Below, in pieces: positions 14,638-22,726 of a stretch of DNA of 64,000 nt (the first letter of the stretch is position 1; each line of letters opens with the position of its first letter). Where the stretch lies: contig CAZXEH010000001.1 in assembly GCA_964639885.1 (NCBI GenBank), forward strand, positions 124,001-188,000. The letters run 5' to 3'. A model generated the notes under the pieces. The model did not search any database. It saw only the letters and a list, made by a program, of their open reading frames with translations, and was not told the origin of the DNA. Origin of the DNA: JAGNLA01 sp964639885 (GTDB lineage Bacteria > Caldisericota > Caldisericia > JAAYUI01). The position numbers were made by a program, and so were the translations under genes.

Positions 14638-17229
14638 ATGAAATCGGTGAAGAAACTCGTCATGTGCCTTTCAGCCGTCGATTTTGACGCACTGGGGGCA
14701 ATGCTGGCGATCACAAAACTGTATCCTGGTGCTTTCCCAGCCAGCCAGTCAGGGCTTGAGCTGCAGGTGAAGCAGTTCATTTCCATTTACAGGGATTTCA
14801 TTTCACTCTACGACCTTCACGCAATCGACAAAAATTCTGTTGAGGAACTCTACATCGTTGACACGAGGCCATCGAAAAAGCTGGACGATTTCATAAAAAC
14901 TTTCCCAAACCTGAAACTATGTGTTATCTTTGACCATCACAGCGGAGGCATGAGCAAGGACAAAACTAGACTAGTTCAGCAAGAGGTCGGATCGACCACA
15001 ACGATGCTGGTTCCACTTCTCCGACTTAGGAAAATATACATCTCACCGCAGGAAGCAACGGTTATGCTCACCGCCATCTATGAGGATACTGCAAACCTTA
15101 TCTCTCCGACCACAACCCCGAAAGACCTCGAAATGGCCGCGTATCTTCTCTCACTCGGAGCCAACCTGCAGGTGGTAAGAAGGTTCCTCCAGACTGCGCT
15201 GGACGACCGTGGCAAGGAGATGCTCAAGCTCTTTCTCGACAACATCGAGGTTGTGCCGATGGGCGGAATCCTTGTTGCAATCTCCTGTGTTTCTTATCGA
15301 AATTACGTTGAAAACCTTGCGTTCATAACCCACAAGCTGTTCGATGTCGTCGAGGCTGATGCCATTTTCACGGCTTCATCGTTTGAGGGTGTGACGTATT
15401 TTGTTGGCAGGTCACTGGACGAAAAGCTCGTCGATGCTGCGAAAATCCTAAGCCATTTTGGTGGGGGTGGCCACAAGACGGCAGCTGCTGCAAAAATCAA
15501 GGGTGAACTAGAACCAAACATCGCCTATATGAGACTTTTGAAGGTCTGTCAGGAAGAGATTGTCCCTCCCCCAACGGTTGCCTCAATCATGAGCAGACCT
15601 GTAAAAACCATCGATCCACACATGCCGGTCAGCCAGGCAAAGCGAATCCTTGAACGTTACGGCCATGGCGGTTTGCCTGTGGTCAACAACGACAAACTCA
15701 TCGGAATCATCACACGACGAGATCTGGACAAAGCCCAGTCGGCTTTTTCCGATGCACCGATCAAGCGTTTCATGACAACGGAAGTGCTCAAGGTTCAGGC
15801 CAGTGCGTCGATTGTTGAAGCCCGTAGGCTGATGATGAAGGGTCAGGTTGGCAGGCTTCCAGTCATTCATGAAGGAAAACTAGTGGGAATCGTTACCAGA
15901 TCGGATGTTTTGAAGGCTGTTTTCTGGCATCGTGGGCAAGATATCGGGCCATTCCCACCGCCTACGAGACTCGATACAGCCCAAACCCGTGAACTGTTCC
16001 TGAAAATCCCTGGCAAGATCAAGGAAATCATTGAAATTGTAAAAACCAGTGCCTTAGAGCAGGATGTTAACCTTTATCTGGTTGGTGGCGCCGTCAGGGA
16101 TATGGTAATGAACAGATCGTTTTCAGACCTCGATTTTCTTGTTGAAGGCGATGCGATCCACCTGGCGTCACAAGTCCACGAAAAGCTTGGCGGAAAGCTG
16201 ATTCGTTACGAACGTTTCGGAACAGCCAGACTTGTCAATGACACGATCAACATCGATTTGGCAACGGCCAGAGCTGAATATTACACCGAACCAGGGTCGT
16301 TGCCGAAAGTCCAGCAGAGTTCGATTCGTGAAGACCTTTTAAGGCGGGACTTCACGGTTAATGCACTTGCGCTTGCCCTTACCGGTGAGGATTCCGATCA
16401 CATAATCGATTTCACAGGAGGGCTTGAGGACATTGCAGCAAAGAAAGTAAGAGTGCTGCACAACCTCTCGTTTGTTGAAGACCCGACACGAATCCTCAGG
16501 GCTGTCTACTATTCGCAGCTTCTCGGTTTTGAGCTTGACACCGAGACACAGCGACTGGCCAAGGATGCAATAAAAACAGGACTGCTCGCTACAGCCAAAA
16601 ACGAACGCACAGCCCAGGAACTTGAAAAAATCCTGGAGAGTGCAGAAGGCTCCGAGATGCTTGCCTCTCTGGAAAAGTTCAAAGGTTTGTCGACGATGTT
16701 TGGCAGTGCACCAACACATCTTTCAGCAAAACTCAAACGTTTGGATAAGATCATTTCTTCAGGAGCCGAATTTGGTTTTACTGGGGACTCGATGATTCTC
16801 AGGATTCTCCAGCTCACGGAAGAGCAGGACATAAACTCGCTTCGTGAAATCATGCTTCACCTCAAGTTCGGCACCAAAATGGCTGAATCCATAATGCAGG
16901 CCAAAGAAGCCTCAATCAGGCTCCATGACGTCTATCTTGAAAAAGACAGGGTCAAACTGTTCAAGACCATCAGAAACCTGTCAGATTCAGCAGTGATCTT
17001 CGCTGTTGCCTTGCTGAAAAACCATGATTCCTTGAAAGCGTTTGATGAAATGGCTAGAATAAGGGCCATCAAACTCGGCATTTCCGGTGATGACCTGATA
17101 AGAGAAGGGGTCAAACCCGGGAAAGCACTAGGCTCCGTCCTTGAAGCGGTGTTGCTTGAGAAGGTTTCAGGCAGAATCTGGGACAGGAAACAGGAGCTGG
17201 AAATGGCAAGGAGGTTGCTGATTGGCTGA
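14638..17229 (+). CDS. cca: DHH phosphoesterase - CBS - CCA tRNA nucleotidyltransferase fusion
   Basis: An 863-residue multidomain protein. Residues 5-200 are a DHH-type domain with D15/D17 and FDHH (98-101). Residues 210-305 are DHHA1 with HFGGGGHKTAAAA (273-285). Two CBS domains cover about 312-370 and 375-432. The class II nucleotidyltransferase domain begins near 475 with LVGGAVRD and SDLDFLVEGD, and a helical tRNA-binding part runs to the end. Such fusions are known in Aquificae, Geobacter and other lineages, where the protein adds A or CCA to tRNA 3' ends; the DHH part may be a nuclease and the CBS pair may sense adenylates. It is needed here because tRNA-Met at 48485 lacks an encoded CCA. 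Confidence 0.93.
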   Translation: MKSVKKLVMCLSAVDFDALGAMLAITKLYPGAFPASQSGLELQVKQFISIYRDFISLYDLHAIDKNSVEELYIVDTRPSKKLDDFIKTFPNLKLCVIFDHHSGGMSKDKTRLVQQEVGSTTTMLVPLLRLRKIYISPQEATVMLTAIYEDTANLISPTTTPKDLEMAAYLLSLGANLQVVRRFLQTALDDRGKEMLKLFLDNIEVVPMGGILVAISCVSYRNYVENLAFITHKLFDVVEADAIFTASSFEGVTYFVGRSLDEKLVDAAKILSHFGGGGHKTAAAAKIKGELEPNIAYMRLLKVCQEEIVPPPTVASIMSRPVKTIDPHMPVSQAKRILERYGHGGLPVVNNDKLIGIITRRDLDKAQSAFSDAPIKRFMTTEVLKVQASASIVEARRLMMKGQVGRLPVIHEGKLVGIVTRSDVLKAVFWHRGQDIGPFPPPTRLDTAQTRELFLKIPGKIKEIIEIVKTSALEQDVNLYLVGGAVRDMVMNRSFSDLDFLVEGDAIHLASQVHEKLGGKLIRYERFGTARLVNDTINIDLATARAEYYTEPGSLPKVQQSSIREDLLRRDFTVNALALALTGEDSDHIIDFTGGLEDIAAKKVRVLHNLSFVEDPTRILRAVYYSQLLGFELDTETQRLAKDAIKTGLLATAKNERTAQELEKILESAEGSEMLASLEKFKGLSTMFGSAPTHLSAKLKRLDKIISSGAEFGFTGDSMILRILQLTEEQDINSLREIMLHLKFGTKMAESIMQAKEASIRLHDVYLEKDRVKLFKTIRNLSDSAVIFAVALLKNHDSLKAFDEMARIRAIKLGISGDDLIREGVKPGKALGSVLEAVLLEKVSGRIWDRKQELEMARRLLIG

Positions 17230-17917
17230 CTTCAGCTTTTTTGATCAGGTGAAATCATTCCTGCTCAACATCATTCCTCTTTTGATCTGTTTTACTGCCG
17301 CTACAACCGTGAGCAGCTTCGTAAAAGCATGGGTTGCAAACCATTTCGGCGATCCAACGGCAAAGGTTGCCGGCAGACTGACATTGATTCCGATACACTT
17401 CGACTGGGTCGGCACGCTCTTCCTGCTCCTCTTCTATCCAGGCTGGGCAAAACCTGTACCGGTCAATCTGACAAACCTTGGCCAGAAACGCAACAAGGTG
17501 GCATTGATCGAGCTTTCTGGTGTTGCTGCGAATCTGGCGATAGGCCTTGCCTCGCTGATAATTTACTGGCTCCTTTTGAAGCTCGAACCGGTTCTCAATC
17601 TTGATCTTCGAACCTTCAAAAAGCTGTTCGAGCTGTTCGGCACGTTCAACGTTTTCTACGCTGTCTTCAGCCTTCTGCCGATTCCACCGCTTTCGGGGTT
17701 CAGAATCCTCGTTGCCCTTTTCTACCACAAACCGCAGGGAGTCCTTGACAGCTGGATAATCAATCTTGTTGGCGCTGCGATCCTCATGATTCTGTTCATC
17801 TGGACTCCGCTTCTCAACATTCTTGTTGTCGCCACTCAGGCAGTCACCGGTCTGCTCCAGTCAAGCGGAACATCATATTTCTCCTACTTCTCACTCGCAT
17901 TATTCGGAGGTTACTAG
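17222..17917 (+). CDS. Site-2-protease-family membrane protein with degenerate active site
   Basis: A 231-residue multi-pass protein clearly of the M50B family: GDPTAKVAGRLTLIPIHFDW and FYPGWAKPVPVN are diagnostic. However, the zinc motif HExxH, expected just before KAWVANHFGDPTA, reads SSFVK (S31, S32, K35), and the third ligand aspartate in LLPIPPLDG is serine (S158). All three metal ligands are therefore gone and the protein should not be proteolytic. The TTG start is backed by an AGGAGG site and overlaps the cca stop by 8 bases. The gene keeps the family's usual place between a CBS-CCA gene and trpS. An intact RseP is at 37483. Confidence 0.85.
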   Translation: MADFSFFDQVKSFLLNIIPLLICFTAATTVSSFVKAWVANHFGDPTAKVAGRLTLIPIHFDWVGTLFLLLFYPGWAKPVPVNLTNLGQKRNKVALIELSGVAANLAIGLASLIIYWLLLKLEPVLNLDLRTFKKLFELFGTFNVFYAVFSLLPIPPLSGFRILVALFYHKPQGVLDSWIINLVGAAILMILFIWTPLLNILVVATQAVTGLLQSSGTSYFSYFSLALFGGY

Positions 17918-17919
17918 AC

Positions 17920-18909
17920 ATGTCGCGCATCCTCACAGGCATGAGGCCAACCGGTCGCATGCATATCGGCCATTATCTCTCGGTTCTGCTCTCAGACGTT
18001 GAGCTTCAGGAAAAGCACGATTGCTACTTCCTTGTTGCCGATCTTCACGTTCTGACCACTGGTTACGAAAAGACTGCTGAAATAAAGGAAAACATCCTCC
18101 AGATGGTGGCTGACTGGCTTGCTGCAGGCATGAGCCCAGATAAGGCCACAATCTTTGTCCAGTCCCATGTGCCGATCCATTTCAACCTCTACCTGATGCT
18201 CTCGATGATCACGCCAACCGGCTGGCTCGAACGAAACCCGACTGTGAAAGACATGGTCAGGGATTTGAACCTCAGTGACAGCATAGGGCACGGTCTTCTC
18301 GGTTATCCGGTTTTGCAGGCTGCAGACATTCTTGCCTACAAGGGCGAGCTTGTCCCAATTGGCGAAGACCAGCGACCACACCTGGAAATTGCAAGGGAAG
18401 TTGCCAGACGCTTCAACAACCTCTACGGTGAAACATTCCCGGAGCCAAAGGAATACCTTCGAGAATTCACGGTGATCCCAGGCACAGACGGCAGAAAAAT
18501 GAGCAAGTCCTATGACAACGGCATTTTCCTGTGTGATCCGGCCGAAACAATTGGGAAAAAAGTGGCTCTGATGGTCACGGATGCGCAGAAAATCCGAAAG
18601 AACGACCCAGGTAGACCTGAAGTTTGCTCGGTTTACAGCTTCCACAAGATTTTAAAAACTCCAGAAATAGAGGCAAGGGCAGCATCCTGTCGCGCCGGTG
18701 AACTGGGTTGCGTTTTGTGCAAAAAGGATTTATCATCGTGCTTGGATGGAATCATTGCTCCAATCAGGGAAAAAAGGGAACAGTTCGCAAGCAGGCCGGA
18801 CATGGTCTGGGAAATCCTTCACGAAGGCGCAAAAAAAGCCAATAAATTCACAGCTCCCGTTTGGGATGAAGTCCTCTCAAGGATGGGAATGAAGTATGGT
18901 CAATCCTGA
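17920..18909 (+). CDS. trpS: Tryptophanyl-tRNA synthetase
   Basis: A 329-residue class I synthetase. The HIGH motif is MHIGH (residues 15-19), following GMRPTGR; the KMSKS loop is RKMSKS. GEDQRPHLEIAREVARRFN is typical of bacterial TrpRS. The C-terminal segment CRAGELGCVLCKKDL contains extra cysteines as in the TrpRS subtype of some anaerobes. GGAGG precedes the ATG two bases after the upstream stop. It overlaps scpA by 14 bases. Confidence 0.96.
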   Translation: MSRILTGMRPTGRMHIGHYLSVLLSDVELQEKHDCYFLVADLHVLTTGYEKTAEIKENILQMVADWLAAGMSPDKATIFVQSHVPIHFNLYLMLSMITPTGWLERNPTVKDMVRDLNLSDSIGHGLLGYPVLQAADILAYKGELVPIGEDQRPHLEIAREVARRFNNLYGETFPEPKEYLREFTVIPGTDGRKMSKSYDNGIFLCDPAETIGKKVALMVTDAQKIRKNDPGRPEVCSVYSFHKILKTPEIEARAASCRAGELGCVLCKKDLSSCLDGIIAPIREKREQFASRPDMVWEILHEGAKKANKFTAPVWDEVLSRMGMKYGQS

Positions 18910-19579
18910 CAGCCTTGGTCTGGTGATACACGGAGCGCGCTCCGGAGCAGTATCGCCATACAAAATAAGGTTGTCGCAAATCACAGGCGCCCTGCTTCAA
19001 AACATAATTGAATCAGAAACGATACAGGCCGAACACCTGGAATCTCTTGAGAAGGCTGCCCATCTGATGCAGATGAAAGCTGAATTTGTTGCCAATGGCG
19101 GCAAGTTCGTGACAGCTGTAAAAGAATCGGTCTTCAAACAGGGTGAAGCTGCGCAGGCAATCGACAGAAACTACGAAGCCCTGATCCAGCTCAAGGAACT
19201 GATCCAGAAGAACGTCACGATCCATTCATATGGCTATACACACCCGCAACTGACTTCGCCTGAACCGGAATCCATCGTTATGCCGTCTGAACGAAGGCTT
19301 GTGTCGATTATCTCAAGGCTTGCCGGAATCAAGAAAGAGCAAGGCGACAAACAGCTTGTGGTCAGAAGGGTGACCATCAACCTCAAGCAGGCCATGTCGG
19401 AAATCCTTGAGAGACTGAAAAAAGACATTCAGGTTCTGTTTTCAACATTCCTGGGCAAGACACCCTCAAGACTCGACATAATTACAAGGCTTCTTGCCAT
19501 TCTCCAGCTGGCAAAGATGAGCAAAATAACCGTGTGGCAGTCGGAGCCTTTTGGCCCGATCATGATTGAGAAACAGTGA
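18896..19579 (+). CDS. scpA: Segregation and condensation protein A (divergent)
   Basis: A 227-residue kleisin-like protein. ScpA bridges SMC heads with ScpB in chromosome condensation. Similarity is visible in the N-terminal GAVSPYKIRLSQIT (family pattern: PL-x-LLHLI-x-KxE-x-DIxxIPI), in EKAAHLMQMKAEF and in the C-terminal winged-helix segment RLLAILQLAKMSKITVWQSEPFGPI. The middle is poorly conserved. The position between trpS and scpB is the main support. SMC itself is not in the window. Confidence 0.8.
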   Translation: MVNPDSLGLVIHGARSGAVSPYKIRLSQITGALLQNIIESETIQAEHLESLEKAAHLMQMKAEFVANGGKFVTAVKESVFKQGEAAQAIDRNYEALIQLKELIQKNVTIHSYGYTHPQLTSPEPESIVMPSERRLVSIISRLAGIKKEQGDKQLVVRRVTINLKQAMSEILERLKKDIQVLFSTFLGKTPSRLDIITRLLAILQLAKMSKITVWQSEPFGPIMIEKQ

Positions 19580-20199
19580 ACCTGATAAATGCAATCGAGG
19601 CCGTGCTTTTTTGTGCCGGCAGGCCCCTTTCTTTTAAAAAAATCGGCAAGATAGTCAACTCGTCAGAATCGATGGTTGCCGTTTCGCTTGCCCAGCTTGC
19701 CAACCGTTATCAGGACAGCGGAATCACTCTCCATATCGCCAATGGCAAGGCACAGCTGCTCTCAAATCCTGAATATGCCGAGATTGTGAAACCATTAATC
19801 AGAAGACCGGCAAAACGCAGGCTTTCGTCAGCACACATCGAAGTTTTGGCCATCATTTCAAGCAAGGGCGAAGCCACGCTTACCCAGGTGAACAAATATC
19901 GCGGCTCATCCTCGGACAGCACGATCAGGGGTTTGATGCGCAAGGGTCTGCTTGAAAGGTTTGAAAAGCCGACAAAATTCAAAAGGAAGATAATCCTTTT
20001 CAGGGTCACGGACAAATTCAGGGAAATGGCAGGTCTATCCCAGTTTGAGGAGCTTAAGTCAAAGCTCTCGCTTCTTGACAGTTCTCCTGACGTTCTTGAC
20101 GGGGACGGTGGCGATGAGAGTGGTGATTTTGTCGCTTCTGGTGAGGTTGATATCGATGGCTTCCCTTTGGATGACGACGTACCTTCCGATGACCTCTAG
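19576..20199 (+). CDS. scpB: Segregation and condensation protein B
   Basis: A 207-residue protein with two winged helices. Family patterns are AIEAVLFCAGRPLSFKKIGK at the N-terminus, then SSAHIEVLAIISSKGEATLTQ and KYRGSSSDSTIRGLMRKGLLE. It partners ScpA and SMC. The GTG start overlaps the scpA stop (GTGA). The last ~45 residues form a very acidic tail rich in Asp, Gly and Ser (about 160-207), encoded in a stretch that is antisense to the 3' half of minE. Without this tail the protein would have normal family length. Confidence 0.85.
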   Translation: MNLINAIEAVLFCAGRPLSFKKIGKIVNSSESMVAVSLAQLANRYQDSGITLHIANGKAQLLSNPEYAEIVKPLIRRPAKRRLSSAHIEVLAIISSKGEATLTQVNKYRGSSSDSTIRGLMRKGLLERFEKPTKFKRKIILFRVTDKFREMAGLSQFEELKSKLSLLDSSPDVLDGDGGDESGDFVASGEVDIDGFPLDDDVPSDDL

Positions 20200-20325
20200 G
20201 ATGTCACGTTTGAGGTTTTCCATCAGCTCAGGCGCAATCGACTGCCTGTCCTGGATGAGCACCATCTGAAGCCTCTCGCTTGCGCTTTCCTCCGGCCTTT
20301 TCTTTTTGAAAAGCCCAAAAAGCAT
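20059..20325 (-). CDS. minE: Cell division topological specificity factor MinE
   Basis: An 88-residue protein with MinE features: MLFGLFKKKRPEESASERLQ, which includes the membrane-targeting and MinD-binding start, then MVLIQDRQSIAPELMENLKRD and a C-terminal dimerisation part. It stimulates MinD ATPase to place the division site. It begins 1 bp after the minD stop, with an AGGAGG site inside the minD end. Its final 141 bases overlap scpB, which is convergent. The translation can be extended upstream in frame to 20415 but that lies inside minD and has no ribosome site. Confidence 0.88.
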   Translation of the reverse strand: MLFGLFKKKRPEESASERLQMVLIQDRQSIAPELMENLKRDILEVIGRYVVIQREAIDINLTRSDKITTLIATVPVKNVRRTVKKREL

Positions 20326-20326
20326 T

Positions 20327-21118
20327 CTACCTCCTGAAGCTGTCTCCCAGCTTCCCCCAGAAATTCTTTTTGCCCAGATTTCCGACAGGATCGTCCTTGC
20401 CTTCAAGCCTTGCACACACGGACATGAATGATTTTGCAGAAGGTGATTTAGGATTCATGACAGCAGGCATCCCCTTGTTTGTGCAGGCTATTATGCTCTT
20501 GTCCTCAGGAATCACGCCGATGAGGGCTACGTCCAGCAGTCCGGTTATTTCGTCAACGGCCATCATCGTTCCCGAATTGACCATCTCCGGTCTGACACGG
20601 TTTACAATCAGGCTGACCTCCTTGATTTCAAAGGTTTCAAGCAGACCGATGACCCTGTCGGCGTCTCGAACCGATGTGACTTCAGGCGTTACCACAACAA
20701 TTGCAGCGTCGGCAGCCTGAACGGCGTTTGAAAAACCGTGCTCTATTCCGGCGGGACAGTCGATGAGGACATAATCAAAATTATTCTTGAGCATCCCGAT
20801 TATCTCCCTCATCTGTTCAAAACTCACGTCTTCCTTGTATTTCGACTGGGAGGCAGGCAGAAGATACAGTCCAGAACTCATCCGGCTGTCTTTGATCAGA
20901 GCCTGTGACAGTTCACAGATTCCATCTGCGACATCAACCAGGTTGAAAACGATCTTCCCTTCAAGTCCGATCATCACGTCGAGATTTCTCAGTCCGATGT
21001 CTGTGTCAACGAGCACGACGTTTTTTCCTGACATGGCAAGTCCGTAGCCAAGGTTTGCCGTAACCGTGGTCTTCCCGACTCCACCCTTGCCTGATGTGAC
21101 AACAATTGCTTTACCCAT
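20327..21118 (-). CDS. minD: Septum site-determining ATPase MinD
   Basis: A 263-residue deviant-Walker ATPase: GKAIVVTSGKGGVGKTTVTA is the P-loop with the signature lysine, followed by DTDIGLRNLDVMIGLE and DYVLIDCPAGIE. The C-terminal GKLGDSFRR may act as a short membrane helix. The start at 21118 is chosen because it begins at the conserved MGKAIVV and lies 7 bases after a TTGACA-N17-TAAACT promoter, implying a leaderless mRNA. No minC is next to it. Confidence 0.95.
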   Translation of the reverse strand: MGKAIVVTSGKGGVGKTTVTANLGYGLAMSGKNVVLVDTDIGLRNLDVMIGLEGKIVFNLVDVADGICELSQALIKDSRMSSGLYLLPASQSKYKEDVSFEQMREIIGMLKNNFDYVLIDCPAGIEHGFSNAVQAADAAIVVVTPEVTSVRDADRVIGLLETFEIKEVSLIVNRVRPEMVNSGTMMAVDEITGLLDVALIGVIPEDKSIIACTNKGMPAVMNPKSPSAKSFMSVCARLEGKDDPVGNLGKKNFWGKLGDSFRR

Positions 21119-21125
21119 CGATAAA

Positions 21126-21154
21126 AGTTTAAAAAACCGCATCGTTGTTGTCAA
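21126..21154 (-). promoter_or_regulatory. Promoter of minD-minE, leaderless
   Basis: Minus strand TTGACA (21154-21149), 17-bp spacer, TAAACT (21131-21126), 7 bases, ATG at 21118. The -35 box overlaps that of the divergent gpmI promoter. Confidence 0.78.
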
Positions 21155-21175
21155 TGACGTGTTTTTGCATATACT
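21148..21175 (+). promoter_or_regulatory. Promoter of gpmI, near-leaderless
   Basis: TTGTCA (21148-21153), 16-bp spacer, TATACT (21170-21175), 9 bases, ATG at 21185. The shared core TTGTCAA serves both strands. Confidence 0.75.
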
Positions 21176-21184
21176 CTCCTTTCA

Positions 21185-22726
21185 ATGAACAAAAACAAGG
21201 TTTTGCTGCTCATTCTTGATGGCTTCGGTATTGCCCCGCCAAGTCCGGGAAACGTCTGCACCCTTGCCTGCACACCAAACATCGATTCCCTGAGGGATGC
21301 AAATCCACACTCACAGATTGACGCTTCAGGACCGAGTGTTGGCTTGCCAAAAGGGCAGATGGGCAATTCTGAAGTTGGCCATCTCAACCTTGGAGCCGGC
21401 AGGGTGGTTTACCAGAAACTGACGCTCATTGATCAGGCTGTTGAAAACGGGTCGCTTGCCAAAAACCAGACACTCATCGAGGCAATCGACGCAGCAAAGG
21501 AATCAAAGCTCCACTTGGGCGGATTGTGTTCAGACGGTGGCGTTCATTCTGAACTGACCCACCTTTACGAGATTGTAAGAATCGCCCGTGACAGGGGTGT
21601 AAAAAATATATTCCTCCACGCTTTCCTTGACGGAAGGGATACGCCTCCGAAATCAGCGGCAGAGTATCTCAGACAGATTGAGGCTGAATTTACCAAGCTT
21701 GGAGCAGGAAAAATTGCCACAGTTACTGGCCGGTTCTACGCCATGGACAGGGACAACCGATGGGACAGAACAAAGCGCGCCTACGACTGCCTTGTCTCAG
21801 GAGTTGGCAACCAGATAGCTGATCCTGTCAAAGCCGTTGAGGCATCATACGAAGCCGGAACAAGCGATGAATTTGTTGAGCCGATGGTTGTGGTAAAAGA
21901 TGGGAAACCGCTTGCAACAATCGACGATGGTGACTCATTCATACACTTCAATTTCAGACCCGACAGGGCAAGACAGCTTTCAAAGGCGCTAACAGAGAAG
22001 GATTTTACAGGTTTTGACAGGTCAAAGCTCCCGAAGATAAAATACACCTGTTTTGCTCTCTACGACGAATCGCTGAATCTGCCGATTGTTTTCACGGATA
22101 AAATGCTTGAGCAGGATTTGTCGATGACGCTTGGACAGGCAATTTCAGATGCCGGTCTGACACAGCTTAGAATCGCAGAGACTGAGAAATACGCCCACGT
22201 CACTTACTTCTTCAATGGTGGGCGGGAGGAGCCATACAGGGGCGAGGACAGAATCCTTGTGCCATCGCCAAAAGTTGCCACCTATGATCTCCAGCCGGAG
22301 ATGTCTGGGCCTGACGTGGTTTCAAAGCTGATTGACGCCATGAAGTCAGGCAAATACAATTTTATTGCCTGTAATCTGGCAAACCCCGACATGGTTGGTC
22401 ACACCGGAAACATTGCAGCGGCCATAAAGGCTGTGAGGTTCATCGACAAGGCTGCAAAACAGATTGCCGATGCCTGCAATGAAACCGGTTACGATCTCGT
22501 AATCATTTCCGACCACGGCAACATCGAACAGCTGCTCAGCGACACAGGCGACCCACACACCGCACACACGACTAACAATGTTCCGCTAATCTATGTGCCG
22601 GCTTCGGGAAAACCAGTGTGGAAGATGCCAGCGCTCGGTACGCTTGCCGATGTTACCGGACTCCTGCTTTACCTGCTCGAGGTTCCCAAACCACAACAAA
22701 TGAAGGATTCAGTGTTTGTTCCATGA
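21185..22726 (+). CDS. gpmI: 2,3-bisphosphoglycerate-independent phosphoglycerate mutase
   Basis: A 513-residue glycolytic/gluconeogenic enzyme of the alkaline-phosphatase fold that interconverts 3- and 2-phosphoglycerate using Mn. The N-terminal LILDGFGIA supplies metal-binding aspartate, the catalytic serine is in QMGNSEVGHLNLGAGR, and FLDGRDTPPKSA and ISDHGNIEQ supply substrate and metal contacts. Length is standard. Together with pckA it suits a gluconeogenic capacity. The start codon is only 9 bases from the -10 box. Its stop overlaps the next gene (ATGA). Confidence 0.96.
   Translation: MNKNKVLLLILDGFGIAPPSPGNVCTLACTPNIDSLRDANPHSQIDASGPSVGLPKGQMGNSEVGHLNLGAGRVVYQKLTLIDQAVENGSLAKNQTLIEAIDAAKESKLHLGGLCSDGGVHSELTHLYEIVRIARDRGVKNIFLHAFLDGRDTPPKSAAEYLRQIEAEFTKLGAGKIATVTGRFYAMDRDNRWDRTKRAYDCLVSGVGNQIADPVKAVEASYEAGTSDEFVEPMVVVKDGKPLATIDDGDSFIHFNFRPDRARQLSKALTEKDFTGFDRSKLPKIKYTCFALYDESLNLPIVFTDKMLEQDLSMTLGQAISDAGLTQLRIAETEKYAHVTYFFNGGREEPYRGEDRILVPSPKVATYDLQPEMSGPDVVSKLIDAMKSGKYNFIACNLANPDMVGHTGNIAAAIKAVRFIDKAAKQIADACNETGYDLVIISDHGNIEQLLSDTGDPHTAHTTNNVPLIYVPASGKPVWKMPALGTLADVTGLLLYLLEVPKPQQMKDSVFVP

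Noticed and set aside
17992..18645. Minus-strand open frame of 217 codons opposite trpS
   Set aside because: Antisense shadow of TrpRS with no recognisable domain or start signals.
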